Shown here: in pieces, positions 1 to 7,854 of the stretch | How positions within the stretch are numbered: position 1 is the first letter of the stretch | How the letters are laid out: the number at the start of each line of letters is the position of its first letter | Assembly: GCA_035456105.1 (NCBI GenBank) | Contig: DATIDV010000048.1 | Location: forward strand, 258,497 to 322,496 | Source of the DNA: Viridibacterium sp035456105 | GTDB taxonomy: Bacteria > Pseudomonadota > Gammaproteobacteria > Burkholderiales > Rhodocyclaceae | Length of the DNA: 64,000 bases | Direction of reading: 5' to 3' | Position numbers and translations under genes: made by a program | The notes under the pieces: generated by a model | What the model saw: only the letters and a program-made list of their open reading frames with translations | Told to the model about the DNA's origin: nothing | Databases searched by the model: none

Positions 1-45
1 CTCGGCCTGCCGCGCCAGCTTGCGGGCGCGTTCAGGTACTCCCAT
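1..45 (-). CDS. possible N-terminus of a gene running off the left edge
   Basis: On the minus strand an ATG at 45 opens a frame that stays open to the window edge (15 codons, beginning M-G-V-P-E-R-A-R-K-L-A). A GTG two codons upstream could also serve. The charged, Ala/Arg-rich start is compatible with the N-terminus of a cytoplasmic protein, but the piece is too short to identify and no clear ribosome-binding site is seen. Chance openness cannot be excluded. Confidence 0.15.
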   Translation of the reverse strand, partial: MGVPERARKLARQAE

Positions 46-386
46 CTGCACGGCGGGGAATGACCTTCGTGAACTGCCCTGGTGGAGGCGGGGCATTCTC
101 CCCCTCGCGCGTCCGTACTCCGTGACAGTCAGCGAATTTTTCACTGACTTGACTGCACGCACATTGGCAATGCGTCGGGGTTTGTTGCGGCGGCGATTCC
201 GTAGGTAAGCGTCTTCAGATCCGGAGCCCCGTCGCACAGCCGTAATCTTTGGCAAGCCCCATAAGCAGGATATCAGGCAACAAAATGGTGCGACGCAGCA
301 ATATTATCGACAGCCGGTTACGTCCAAGTCCCAGGTAATTCCGGGGAAACCCAATGCTGGCGGCGTTTTTCATGACTCTATAAAGC
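46..386. other. left-edge non-coding stretch, no gene recognised
   Basis: No frame here has a plausible start, ribosome-binding site and protein-like composition together. The open frames on both strands give Arg/Leu-rich sequence typical of GC-rich shadow frames. I see no tRNA, terminator hairpin or repeat. It probably holds the upstream region of the gene at 451 and possibly that of a leftward gene at the edge. Confidence 0.4.
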
Positions 387-402
387 TGGCACGACGAATG
401 CT
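387..402 (+). promoter_or_regulatory. candidate sigma-54 (-24/-12) promoter
   Basis: The sequence TGGCACGACGAATGCT matches the RpoN consensus TGGCACG-N4-TTGCW with one mismatch in the -12 box and has the diagnostic GG (388-389) and GC (400-401) with correct spacing. It would start transcription near 412, about 40 bases before the ATG at 451. The match is by eye only. Confidence 0.45.
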
Positions 403-450
403 TGCCCCGGAGGTTGTCAGGCATTCTGATTTTCCGCAGCAGGTTCCAAC

Positions 451-783
451 ATGAAACATTCATACAGGCAAGACAGCGGCTCAGTATCTGGTGCCGTCCT
501 GATGCCGCGAGTTTCCCCCGCGGTATCTGCAGGCGCGCGCTTCCCTCTAACGCGGCTGGACATCGCAACACTCGCCGCCGGCATCACGCGCCACTCGGCC
601 GATGCTGCCCTGCATGCCAAACTGATATCGGCTGGGCTGCTCAGGGAGGATGCGCGCACCGGCTATATCCACCTCACGCCGAAAGGCTATGCCTTGCTCG
701 AAGACAACGGCTACATCTTCGATCCCAAGCAGGGTTGGCGTCTCGACACCGCACAAGCTGTGCGCTTGCTTCAGAGGCGCTGA
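451..783 (+). CDS. small hypothetical protein with winged-helix-like C-terminal half
   Basis: A 110-residue protein I do not recognise. Residues about 30-45 are poorly ordered in appearance; from about residue 35 the pattern (helix, helix, L-I-S-A-G-L-L-R-E-D then G-Y-I-H-L-T-P-K-G) looks like the recognition helix and beta-wing of a winged helix-turn-helix. The start is the ATG at 451, with a weak AGG about 8 bases upstream. It lies downstream of the sigma-54-like site at 387-402 and stands alone; no partner gene is adjacent. A DNA-binding role is a guess from the fold pattern only. Its composition is more protein-like than the overlapping frames. Confidence 0.45.
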   Translation: MKHSYRQDSGSVSGAVLMPRVSPAVSAGARFPLTRLDIATLAAGITRHSADAALHAKLISAGLLREDARTGYIHLTPKGYALLEDNGYIFDPKQGWRLDTAQAVRLLQRR

Positions 784-1177
784 ATCGGCCCGGTTGTCGG
801 TGCAGGAAAAAAATCAAATCCGACACAAAGCTGCTCGCGGCCTCAGATTCTCTCGGGCGTTCGAAAAATCCTCGGCTTGTAAGAGTGCGACGCTCGGCAT
901 CGCCTCACGAGGGTTCGAAATGAAGTCTGTAGCGCCACCACGAGCAAACTGCGCAATACAGTGGACTTGGTCATCTGTGCCGGTCTGACCTGATCACAAT
1001 GCGGGCGCAACGATCGCTAGTTGTTGGGTTGGGCCTGAACGCCACTGCATCCACGCCCCCGCCTTTCAGGTGACGGCTCTGCTCTGAAACCTACATGACG
1101 AGCCCGCGCTTTTGTCGCAACCGTAGAAGGTTCCTATCGCAAGTAGCGATGCAGTCACGCCACGCCGACGGCGTGAC
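784..1177. other. intergenic stretch, nothing recognised
   Basis: About 390 bases between the small gene at 451-783 and the end of the TetR gene. Open frames here are shadows without ribosome-binding sites. I see no strong terminator hairpin, RNA gene or repeat shared with the rest of the window. Confidence 0.4.
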
Positions 1178-1912
1178 CTATCGCGGAGATTCTGCCTGAG
1201 CGCTTTCCGATGCCGTCCAGCTGTCGACCAGCGCCCTTGTGTGCGCCCGCACAGTCTGCTTGAGCAGCCTCAGGTTGCCCTCGCCAAACTCCTGCCAACC
1301 CATTGCTTCCATGGCTGCGCGCGGCATGACGTGAAAGACCATCAACTGCCCGTTGGCTGTTATTAGCCGCAGCAGCGTCAATGGGTCGTCGACCGAGCGC
1401 CCGCTCAGGCGCGCGACGAGTGCGGCGCCCACAAGGGTCACACGGGGCTTGCCGCGGCTGTAAAGGGGTTCGGCAAGGCCGCCGCGGCCGGCCTGCTCTT
1501 GCGCGAGAAAGAGGCGGCGCGGCTGGGCCTGATCCTCGTCGCGCAACAAGTAGTCGGCAATCGCATCCTGGATGTGGTGAAACGCTTCGAGAAGCGCCTC
1601 CCGCGACGCCTGTGCGTCCTGCAGCACCGCCTCGGCGGCGTCCAGCGTCGGGCCGAAATGCGCCTCCGACGTGGCTTTCATATGCTCCACGCAGGCGAGG
1701 TACAGGCCTTCCTTGTTGTCGAAGTAGTACTGCAGCGCAGGCGAGTTGACCTCGGCAAGTCGGGCGATGTCACGCGTCGAAGCGCCCTCGAAGCCGCGCT
1801 CACCGAACAGGCGGATGGCGACTTCGATCAGGCGGCGGCGCGTTTCCTCTCCGCGTGAATAGCTGTTTTCGGCCCGGTGGCGCGGGCGTGCTGCGTCGGT
1901 GCTGCGAGTCAT
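1178..1912 (-). CDS. TetR/AcrR-family repressor (CecR-like, DUF1956 C-terminus) of the adjacent efflux operon
   Basis: A 244-residue one-component regulator. Residues about 20-75 form the TetR helix-turn-helix (R-R-L-I-E-V-A-I-R-L-F-G-E-R-G-F then T-R-D-I-A-R-L-A and Q-Y-Y-F-D-N-K-E-G-L-Y). The long C-terminal half resembles the ligand domain of the CecR/YbiH subgroup. I place the start at ATG 1912 rather than the upstream TTG at 1930, because GAGGAGGG lies just upstream of the ATG. It is divergent from the EmrA/EmrB/NodT operon; the 86-base gap contains a promoter covered by a perfect inverted repeat, so it most likely represses that operon and itself. The inducing ligand is unknown. Confidence 0.85.
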   Translation of the reverse strand: MTRSTDAARPRHRAENSYSRGEETRRRLIEVAIRLFGERGFEGASTRDIARLAEVNSPALQYYFDNKEGLYLACVEHMKATSEAHFGPTLDAAEAVLQDAQASREALLEAFHHIQDAIADYLLRDEDQAQPRRLFLAQEQAGRGGLAEPLYSRGKPRVTLVGAALVARLSGRSVDDPLTLLRLITANGQLMVFHVMPRAAMEAMGWQEFGEGNLRLLKQTVRAHTRALVDSWTASESAQAESPR

Positions 1913-1941
1913 ATCGGTCCCTCCTCGCAAAATTCTAGCAC

Positions 1942-1969
1942 TTGACAGATTTATCTCAACCGATAGAAT
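1942..1969 (+). promoter_or_regulatory. sigma-70 promoter of the efflux operon
   Basis: A perfect -35 TTGACA (1942-1947) and a -10 TAGAAT (1964-1969, five of six consensus bases) are separated by 16 bases. The promoter points at the EmrA-like gene whose ribosome-binding GGAG is at 1990-1993. Both arms of the flanking inverted repeat fall on or next to the promoter elements. Confidence 0.7.
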
Positions 1970-1988
1970 TGTAGCAACTGAGATAAAT
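1949..1988. promoter_or_regulatory. inverted-repeat operator, probably for the TetR repressor
   Basis: ATTTATCTCA (1949-1958) and TGAGATAAAT (1979-1988) are perfect 10-base inverted arms separated by 20 bases. The left arm sits in the promoter spacer and the right arm covers the start of transcription. The AT-rich palindrome stands out against GC-rich surroundings. Binding by the divergent TetR protein is inferred from position. Confidence 0.6.
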
Positions 1989-1998
1989 TGGAGTCGAG

Positions 1999-3093
1999 AT
2001 GTCTTCTGCAGAACAAGCCCAAAAGCCCCTCAAGAAAAAAATGCGCGGGCGCGCCATCGTCGCCGCGCTGGGCGGCTCCTTGCTGGTAGGCGGTATCGCC
2101 TACGGCGTACAGTGGTGGCAGGTCGGGCGCTTCATTGAAAGCACGGACAACGCCTACCTGAAGGCTGACTCCGTGGTGGTGGTGCCCAAGGTGGGTGGCT
2201 ATGTGGCCGAGGTGCTGGTCGAGGCCAACCAGATGGTCAAGAAGGGCGACTCCATCGTTCGACTGGATGCGAGCCAGTACCAGGCCCTGCTGGACCAGGC
2301 CAAGGGCCAGTTCGAAGCACGCCAAGCGGACAAGACCCGCGCGCAGAGCGACATTGCCCAGCTGCAGGCCCAAGTCGAGCAGGCTCAGGCGCAAGAAACG
2401 GTGTCGCGCCTGGCCATGGGCCATGCCAAGGCTGAACTGGAGCGCTACGCTCCGTTGCAGGAAACGGGCGCGGCAACGGCCGAGCACGTGTCTGCGCTGC
2501 GCAATACGCTGGAGCAGGCTCAAGCCAAGCTCGCTGCCTCGCAGGCTGACCTGAAGGCAGCACGCAGCCGCCTAGCCACGGGTGAAGCCAGCATCGCGCA
2601 AGCCGAGGCTCAGCAGCGGGCAGCTGAGGCTGCGCGCGTGAAGAGCGACATCGACGTGAAGGACACCGTGCTGCGTGCCGCGCAGGACGGCCGCGTGGGC
2701 GATCTGTCGGTGCGCGTCGGCCAGCTCGTGCAGCCTGGCACGCGCCTGATGAGCATCGTGCCCGTGCAGCAGGTCTATCTGGTGGCCAACTACAAGGAGA
2801 CCCAGATCGGCCGCATGCGCATCGGTCAGGCTGTGAAACTGCATGTGGATGCGCTGCCGGGCCAGGACTTGCAAGGCACGGTCGACAGCTTTTCGCCCGG
2901 TACCGGCGCGCAGTTCGCGCTGCTGCCGCCGGAGAACGCCACCGGCAACTTCACCAAGGTGGTCCAGCGCGTGCCGGTGCGCATCCGTCTGGACGCCGAT
3001 GCAGCCCTGCGCGAGCGCCTGCTGCCTGGCATGTCGGTGACGGCCGAGGTGTACACACGCGGCGATACACGCGGAGCAACGAAGCATGACTGA
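1999..3093 (+). CDS. HlyD/EmrA-type membrane-fusion protein of an efflux pump
   Basis: A 364-residue periplasmic adaptor that would join the inner-membrane EmrB-like pump to the NodT outer-membrane channel. A short charged N-terminus is followed by one membrane anchor (about residues 17-37), a first lipoyl/barrel half (V-V-V-P-K-V-G-G-Y-V), a long Gln/Ala-rich coiled-coil hairpin (about 90-215), and the second barrel half with D-G-R-V-G and a G-M-S-V-T-A-E-V terminus typical of EmrA. The start ATG has GGAG 5-8 bases upstream. Its last eight bases overlap the next gene, indicating translational coupling. The substrate cannot be read from sequence; EmrA relatives handle hydrophobic drugs and uncouplers. 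Confidence 0.9.
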   Translation: MSSAEQAQKPLKKKMRGRAIVAALGGSLLVGGIAYGVQWWQVGRFIESTDNAYLKADSVVVVPKVGGYVAEVLVEANQMVKKGDSIVRLDASQYQALLDQAKGQFEARQADKTRAQSDIAQLQAQVEQAQAQETVSRLAMGHAKAELERYAPLQETGAATAEHVSALRNTLEQAQAKLAASQADLKAARSRLATGEASIAQAEAQQRAAEAARVKSDIDVKDTVLRAAQDGRVGDLSVRVGQLVQPGTRLMSIVPVQQVYLVANYKETQIGRMRIGQAVKLHVDALPGQDLQGTVDSFSPGTGAQFALLPPENATGNFTKVVQRVPVRIRLDADAALRERLLPGMSVTAEVYTRGDTRGATKHD

Positions 3094-4681
3094 GGCTGTC
3101 GTGCCCACCGGCGCTGCGAGCGCCCCGGGACGCGAGCCAAACGCCAGCGCAGCTGACTGGATTGCGGTCGCGGCTGGCGCGCTCGGTGCGTTGATGGCCG
3201 TGCTCGACATCTCGATCGTCAACTCGGCCCTGCCGCAAGTGCAGGGCTCGGTGGGCGCGACGGGCACCGAGGGCACCTGGATCGGCACCGGCTTCCTGAT
3301 GGCCGAGATCGTGATCATTCCGCTCACCGCCTGGCTGACGCGGGTGTTCGGCCTGCGCAATTTCCTCGTCGGCGTGGCGATCCTGTTCACACTGTTCTCC
3401 GTCATGTGCGGCCTGTCGACCAGTCTGCCGATGCTGATCGCAGCGCGTATCGGCCAGGGCCTCACCGGCGGCGCGATGATTCCGACCGCGTCGACCATCG
3501 TGCGCACCCGGCTGCCCCTGCATCAACTGCCGGTCGGCATGGCGCTGTTTGGGGTGACCGTGCTGGTCGGCCCGCTGCTGGGGCCGGTGGTCGGCGGCTG
3601 GCTGACGGACAACCTCAGCTGGCACTGGGCCTTCTTCATCAACGTGCCCATCGGCGTGGGTCTCGTGGCCTTGCTGATTGCCGGTCTGCCGGCAGAGCGC
3701 ATGAACCTGCGTGAATTCGTGGACGCTGACTGGCTCGGCATTGCCGGCCTCGCGCTGGGCCTGTCCACGCTGACCGCCGTGCTGGAAGAAGGGCAGCGCC
3801 TGCGCTGGTTCGAATCCCACGAGATCATCGTGATGAGCGCCATGTCGCTCGCCGGCTTCGTGATGGTGGCGCTGTCGCAGCGCTATGCCCGGCGGCCCAT
3901 CCTGCGCCTCTCCCTGATGCGCAACGCCAGCTATGCCAGCGTGATCCTGATCACCTTCGCGGTCGCCGCGGCCATCTATGGCGTGACCTACCTGATGCCG
4001 CAGTTCCTGGCGCTCATCGCCGGCTACAACGCACAGCAGTCGGGCAACGTCATGCTGCTCTCCGGGATTCCCTCGATCCTGATGATGCCCGTGCTGCCCT
4101 ATCTGCTGGGGCGGGTGAACATCCGCATCATGGTGACCGTCGGCTTGACGTGCTTCATCGTGAGCTGCGGGCTCAACAGCACGCTCACCGCGGTCAGCGT
4201 TGCGCATGACTTCACCGTCGCGCAACTGGTGCTCGGCGTCGGCCAGATGCTGGCCATGATGCCGCTCAACAACGCGGCCATGGCGGCCGTCACGCGGGAG
4301 GAATCCGCCGATGCTGCCGGCCTGTTCAACATGGCGCGCAACCTCGGCGGCTCGATAGGCCTGGCCGTCATCGGCACCTTCATCGATCGGCGCAATGCCT
4401 TCCACAGCGACGTGCTCAACAGCGCAGTCAGCGCCAACGCCGAGCTTACGCAGGAACGCATCGGTGGCAGCATCGCCGGCCATCTTGCACAGGTGGGTGA
4501 CTTTGCTCATGCCCAGATGCGGGCGCTGGCCGAAGTGGCCATGCAGATCCAGCAACAGGCCATGGTCATGACCTACGCGGATGCCTTCTACGCGCTCATC
4601 CCGGTCCTGCTGACCTGCATCCCGCTGGTCCTCCTGATCAAGTCCCCCAAGCCCGGCGTGGTGGTCGAAGCCGCGCACTGA
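3086..4681 (+). CDS. EmrB/QacA-type MFS drug transporter (DHA2, 14 TM)
   Basis: A 531-residue proton-driven exporter of the drug:H+ antiporter-2 family. The first helix carries the DHA2 signature L-D-I-S-I-V-N-S-A-L-P; MFS motif A appears as W-L-T-R-V-F-G-L-R-N-F-L-V-G and the antiporter motif C as G-P-L-L-G-P-V-V-G-G near residues 155-170. Fourteen hydrophobic segments are expected. It overlaps the EmrA-like gene by eight bases and is followed by the NodT-type channel, giving a complete tripartite pump. Confident about family; substrate unknown. Confidence 0.92.
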   Translation: MTEAVVPTGAASAPGREPNASAADWIAVAAGALGALMAVLDISIVNSALPQVQGSVGATGTEGTWIGTGFLMAEIVIIPLTAWLTRVFGLRNFLVGVAILFTLFSVMCGLSTSLPMLIAARIGQGLTGGAMIPTASTIVRTRLPLHQLPVGMALFGVTVLVGPLLGPVVGGWLTDNLSWHWAFFINVPIGVGLVALLIAGLPAERMNLREFVDADWLGIAGLALGLSTLTAVLEEGQRLRWFESHEIIVMSAMSLAGFVMVALSQRYARRPILRLSLMRNASYASVILITFAVAAAIYGVTYLMPQFLALIAGYNAQQSGNVMLLSGIPSILMMPVLPYLLGRVNIRIMVTVGLTCFIVSCGLNSTLTAVSVAHDFTVAQLVLGVGQMLAMMPLNNAAMAAVTREESADAAGLFNMARNLGGSIGLAVIGTFIDRRNAFHSDVLNSAVSANAELTQERIGGSIAGHLAQVGDFAHAQMRALAEVAMQIQQQAMVMTYADAFYALIPVLLTCIPLVLLIKSPKPGVVVEAAH

Positions 4682-4703
4682 TGCAGGCAATAATTCAAAG
4701 AGA

Positions 4704-6134
4704 ATGACAATGAAATATCGAAACGCACTCACCCCCATTGCGCTGACACTGCTGCTCTCCGGCTGCTTTACCGTAGGCCCCGACTACGCTGGCGCACCTG
4801 AACTGGCCAACGCCAAACCCGGCGCACTGACGCGTGCAAACCAGACGGGCGTGAAGAGCGAGGCCCCGATCGCCGCCGCCTGGTGGCAGAGCCTTGGTGA
4901 CGACACGCTCAACAGCCTCGTGGCGCAGGCCCTTGCCGACAGCCCCGACATGCAAGCTGCGCAAGCCCGCCTGCGTAAGGCCCGCGCCACGCTGGGCCGC
5001 GAAGAAGCCAATGGACGCCCCAAGGTCGGTGCCACCGGGCTGGGCCTCGGCACCCTGGTCGGCCCCGGTACGGCGGAGGAGCATGGCTCGGAGTTCTACT
5101 TCGTCGGCTTCGATGCCAGCTGGGAAATCGACTTCGCGGGCGGCAAGCAGCGCGCGCTGGAAGCAGCTGGCGCCCAACGCGGCGAGGTGCTGGCAAGCTT
5201 CGCCGACGCACAGGTCTCGCTCGCCGCCGAAGTCGTGCAGGCCTACACGGAATTGCGTGGCCGCCAGCAGCGTCTCGCACTCTTGCGCGAAACTGCGCAA
5301 CTCGACGAGCAGACTCTGGCCCTCACCCGTCAGCAGGAAGCACGCGGCGTTGCCAGCGCGATGGATGTCGAGCGACTCGTGAGTCGCCTCGAAGTGTCAC
5401 GCAGGAATGTGCAGGAGACCGAGGGCGCCATCAGCGAAACCCTGGACCGCCTCGCTGTACTCTGCGGGCAAGCTCCCGGCACGCTGGATACGCGCCTGTC
5501 GCCTGACGTGCAACTGCCGAAGGTACCGAACGAAGTCGCCGTCGGCGATGTTGGCAGCCTGCTCAAGCAGCGCCCCGACATTCGCGCAGCCGAGCGGCGG
5601 CTGGCCGCCAGTACGGCCCGCATCGGCCAGCAGAAGTCCAACTATTTTCCCAAGGTCACCATCACGGGCATGATCGGCACCGGCGGCGACTCGCCGAGCA
5701 AGCTGGGCGACGCCGGCAGCCTGACCCTGCTCGCCGTGCCGCAGATCAAATGGGGCTTCCTCGACTTCGGCCGCACCAAGGCCGCCGTGCAGGAAGCCGA
5801 AGCCGGCCGCGACGAAGCGCATGCCAGTTATGAGGCCAGCGTGCTGAATGCCTTGCGCGACGCCAACGTCGCTCTCACGCGCTTCGGTCACCAGCGCCAG
5901 TCTCTGGCCAGCCTGCAGCAGCAGCAGGCCTCGGCCGAGCGCAACCTGGGTCTGGTGACGCAGCGCCAGCGAGCAGGCGCCGCCACCCTGCTGGAGCAGC
6001 AAGACGCCCAGCGCGCCGCCGTCAATGCTCGTCAGGAAGTCACGGCCGCGCAGGCCAAACTGCTGCAGGACTTCACGGCCCTGCACAAGAGTCTGGGTCT
6101 GGGCTGGGGAACCAATCCATCCGCGGCCAGCTAG
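4704..6134 (+). CDS. NodT-family outer-membrane efflux lipoprotein
   Basis: A 476-residue TolC-like outer-membrane factor. The N-terminus is a lipoprotein signal ending in the lipobox L-L-S-G-C (Cys about residue 21), followed by V-G-P-D-Y, the usual start of NodT-type channels. Two long Ala/Gln/Arg-rich helical regions (about 70-260 and 285-470) are the internally duplicated OEP domains. It starts 22 bases after the EmrB-like gene. A close in-frame ATG at 4710 is an alternative start. It completes the efflux operon. Confidence 0.92.
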   Translation: MTMKYRNALTPIALTLLLSGCFTVGPDYAGAPELANAKPGALTRANQTGVKSEAPIAAAWWQSLGDDTLNSLVAQALADSPDMQAAQARLRKARATLGREEANGRPKVGATGLGLGTLVGPGTAEEHGSEFYFVGFDASWEIDFAGGKQRALEAAGAQRGEVLASFADAQVSLAAEVVQAYTELRGRQQRLALLRETAQLDEQTLALTRQQEARGVASAMDVERLVSRLEVSRRNVQETEGAISETLDRLAVLCGQAPGTLDTRLSPDVQLPKVPNEVAVGDVGSLLKQRPDIRAAERRLAASTARIGQQKSNYFPKVTITGMIGTGGDSPSKLGDAGSLTLLAVPQIKWGFLDFGRTKAAVQEAEAGRDEAHASYEASVLNALRDANVALTRFGHQRQSLASLQQQQASAERNLGLVTQRQRAGAATLLEQQDAQRAAVNARQEVTAAQAKLLQDFTALHKSLGLGWGTNPSAAS

Positions 6135-6465
6135 ACAGCAGCCATTCCAGGCGAAGATTCCTGGCGGAGGGCGCCACTGAACCGCTACATGTACGAGTAG
6201 GTTGTCTTGGCTAATTCAGCGGGGAGGAAGGGGCTCAACCGTGCAGGCGCCTTTGCTGAAGCACGACCGCTTGATAGCTCATTTGCATAACAATCACGAG
6301 CTGGGCTTGAGCGTGTCCGAAATTGATCCGACGCCATTCAAATCAACGAAGGCCGGTAAGCCACGGCTGGTTCAGCCGTGGCTTTCTTGTTTCTGTGACG
6401 CGGGAGTAGAGGGAGTCGAGCGCAACCGCCCTCTCATCGTTAATCCGCTACAGACTTGATTTTCT
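6135..6465. other. intergenic region between efflux operon and amtB
   Basis: No convincing gene. An 85-codon frame at 6202-6459 has no ribosome-binding site and runs straight through the strong terminator hairpin at 6358-6384, so I treat it as chance. Besides that terminator nothing is recognised. Confidence 0.5.
6358..6391 (+). terminator. rho-independent terminator after the efflux operon
   Basis: A 12-base-pair perfect stem, AAGCCACGGCTG (6358-6369) and its complement (6373-6384), closes a three-base loop and is followed by a T-rich run. On the other strand the A-rich flank is weaker, but it may also act for the convergent amtB transcript. Confidence 0.8.
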
Positions 6466-7680
6466 CTACACGTTCCACTGCCAATGGGTTTCCCGCTCGG
6501 CCGTGGCGCTGATCTTGTGGATTGTCAGGTCGGCGCCATCAAATTCTTCTTCGGCTGACAGGCGGATGCCTACTGTGCTGCGCAGTGCGCCATAGATCAC
6601 GCCCCCACCAATCAGCGCAATCGCGATCCCACCTAGCGTGCCGATCAGCTGACTGATCAGGCTCACGCCCCCCAGTCCGCCGAGTGCGCTGGTGCCGAAT
6701 ATGCCTGCGGCAATGCCACCCCAGGCGCCACACAAGCCATGCAATGGCCAGACGCCGAGTACGTCGTCGATCTTCCAGCGGTTCTGCGTCAACGTGAACA
6801 TATGAACGAACAACGCGCCGGCGACTGCGCCGGTGACCAGCGCGCCTAGCGGATGCATTACGTCCGAACCTGCACAGACGGCAACCAGGCCAGCCAGCGG
6901 GCCGTTATGCACGAAACCCGGGTCGTTGCGGCCGGAGATGAGGGCGGCAAGCGTGCCGCCGACCATTGCCATGAGAGAGTTCAGCGCAACCAGTCCGGTA
7001 ATCGCATCGAGCCGTTGTGCGCTCATCACGTTGAAACCGAACCAGCCGATGATGAGAATCCACGCGCCGAGGGCCAGGAAGGGGATGTTCGACGGCGGGT
7101 GTGCGGAAATTCCGCCATCACGGTTGTAGCGTCCACGCCGGGCGCCAAGCAGAAGCACGGCTGCGAGTCCGACCCAGCCGCCGACCGCATGCACGACAAC
7201 GCTACCAGCGAAGTCGTGGAATTTCGCGCCGAAGCTGGCTGCCAGCCAGGCCTGCACGCCGAAATTGTCATGCCAGGCCATGCCTTCAAAGAAGGGGTAG
7301 ATCAGGCCCACGAGCATGGCTGTTGCAGCCATTTGTGGGACAAAGCGCGCACGCTCGGCGATGCCGCCCGAAACGATCGCGGGAATGGCGGCTGCGAAGG
7401 TGAGCAGAAAGAAGAACTTCACCAGCTCGTAGCCGCTGTGCTGCGTCAGCGTGGTGGCGTCGGTCATGAAATGCACGCCATAGGCCACACCGTAGCCGAC
7501 AAAGAAATACGCCAATGCCGATACGCTGAAGTCCACGAGAATCTTGACCAGCGCATTGACCTGGTTTTTCTTGCGAACGGTGCCTAGCTCCAGAAAGGCG
7601 AAACCGGCATGCATGGCGAGCACCATGACGGCGCCCAGCAAAATGAACAGAACGTCTGTTGTTGTTTTGACCTGCTCCAT
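6466..7680 (-). CDS. amtB: ammonium transporter AmtB
   Basis: A 404-residue, 11-TM ammonium channel of the Amt/Mep/Rh family. Seen: the family signature F-A-F-L-E-L-G-T-V-R-K-K-N in the first helix region, D-F-A-G-S-V-V-V-H-A-V-G-G with the first pore histidine, and W-P-L-H-G-L-C-G-A-W-G with the second. No long cleavable signal precedes TM1. I choose ATG 7680, with GGGGAG eight bases upstream, over an upstream frame extension. The usual partner glnK is not adjacent on either side, so its PII control would come from elsewhere. A weak sigma-54-like site lies upstream, which fits nitrogen control. Confidence 0.95.
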   Translation of the reverse strand: MEQVKTTTDVLFILLGAVMVLAMHAGFAFLELGTVRKKNQVNALVKILVDFSVSALAYFFVGYGVAYGVHFMTDATTLTQHSGYELVKFFFLLTFAAAIPAIVSGGIAERARFVPQMAATAMLVGLIYPFFEGMAWHDNFGVQAWLAASFGAKFHDFAGSVVVHAVGGWVGLAAVLLLGARRGRYNRDGGISAHPPSNIPFLALGAWILIIGWFGFNVMSAQRLDAITGLVALNSLMAMVGGTLAALISGRNDPGFVHNGPLAGLVAVCAGSDVMHPLGALVTGAVAGALFVHMFTLTQNRWKIDDVLGVWPLHGLCGAWGGIAAGIFGTSALGGLGGVSLISQLIGTLGGIAIALIGGGVIYGALRSTVGIRLSAEEEFDGADLTIHKISATAERETHWQWNV

Positions 7681-7717
7681 TACGACACTCCCCGTTATGC
7701 ACAACGGCGGAGCAAGA

Positions 7718-7733
7718 AGCACGAACTGCACCA
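7718..7733 (-). promoter_or_regulatory. candidate sigma-54 promoter of amtB
   Basis: On the minus strand TGGTGCAGTTCGTGCT keeps the GG and GC at RpoN spacing, with the -12 box G-T-G-C-T, but departs from the -24 consensus at three positions. It would start transcription about 25-30 bases before the amtB ATG. Supported mainly by position and by the known nitrogen control of amtB genes. Confidence 0.35.
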
Positions 7734-7750
7734 GCTTTGATCTAATTAAT

Positions 7751-7768
7751 AATTGTTTTTAAACAATT
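7751..7768. promoter_or_regulatory. AT-rich palindrome upstream of amtB
   Basis: AATTGTTT (7751-7758) and AAACAATT (7761-7768) are perfect eight-base inverted arms with two bases between, in an AT-rich island ahead of amtB. It could be an operator or just an A/T upstream element. The binding protein is unknown, and it does not resemble an NtrC site. Confidence 0.35.
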
Positions 7769-7854
7769 GTTTATGGTGCGCTTTGTCAAAACAAAACGAA
7801 GTTTCGCTGCTTGTTGGTGCCAATGCGATGCGGTTGTGCGCCTTGCTGGTGCAT

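Noticed and set aside
2951..4738. 595-codon open frame antisense to the EmrB-like gene, and similar long antisense frames elsewhere (for example 2572-3507, 16938-18272, 34574-35626, 37427-38902, 60795-62102)
   Set aside because: They run opposite to clearly recognised genes, have His/Arg/Gly-rich composition typical of shadow frames in GC-rich DNA and lack ribosome-binding sites.
6202..6459. 85-codon frame downstream of the efflux operon
   Set aside because: It has no ribosome-binding site and crosses a strong rho-independent terminator hairpin.
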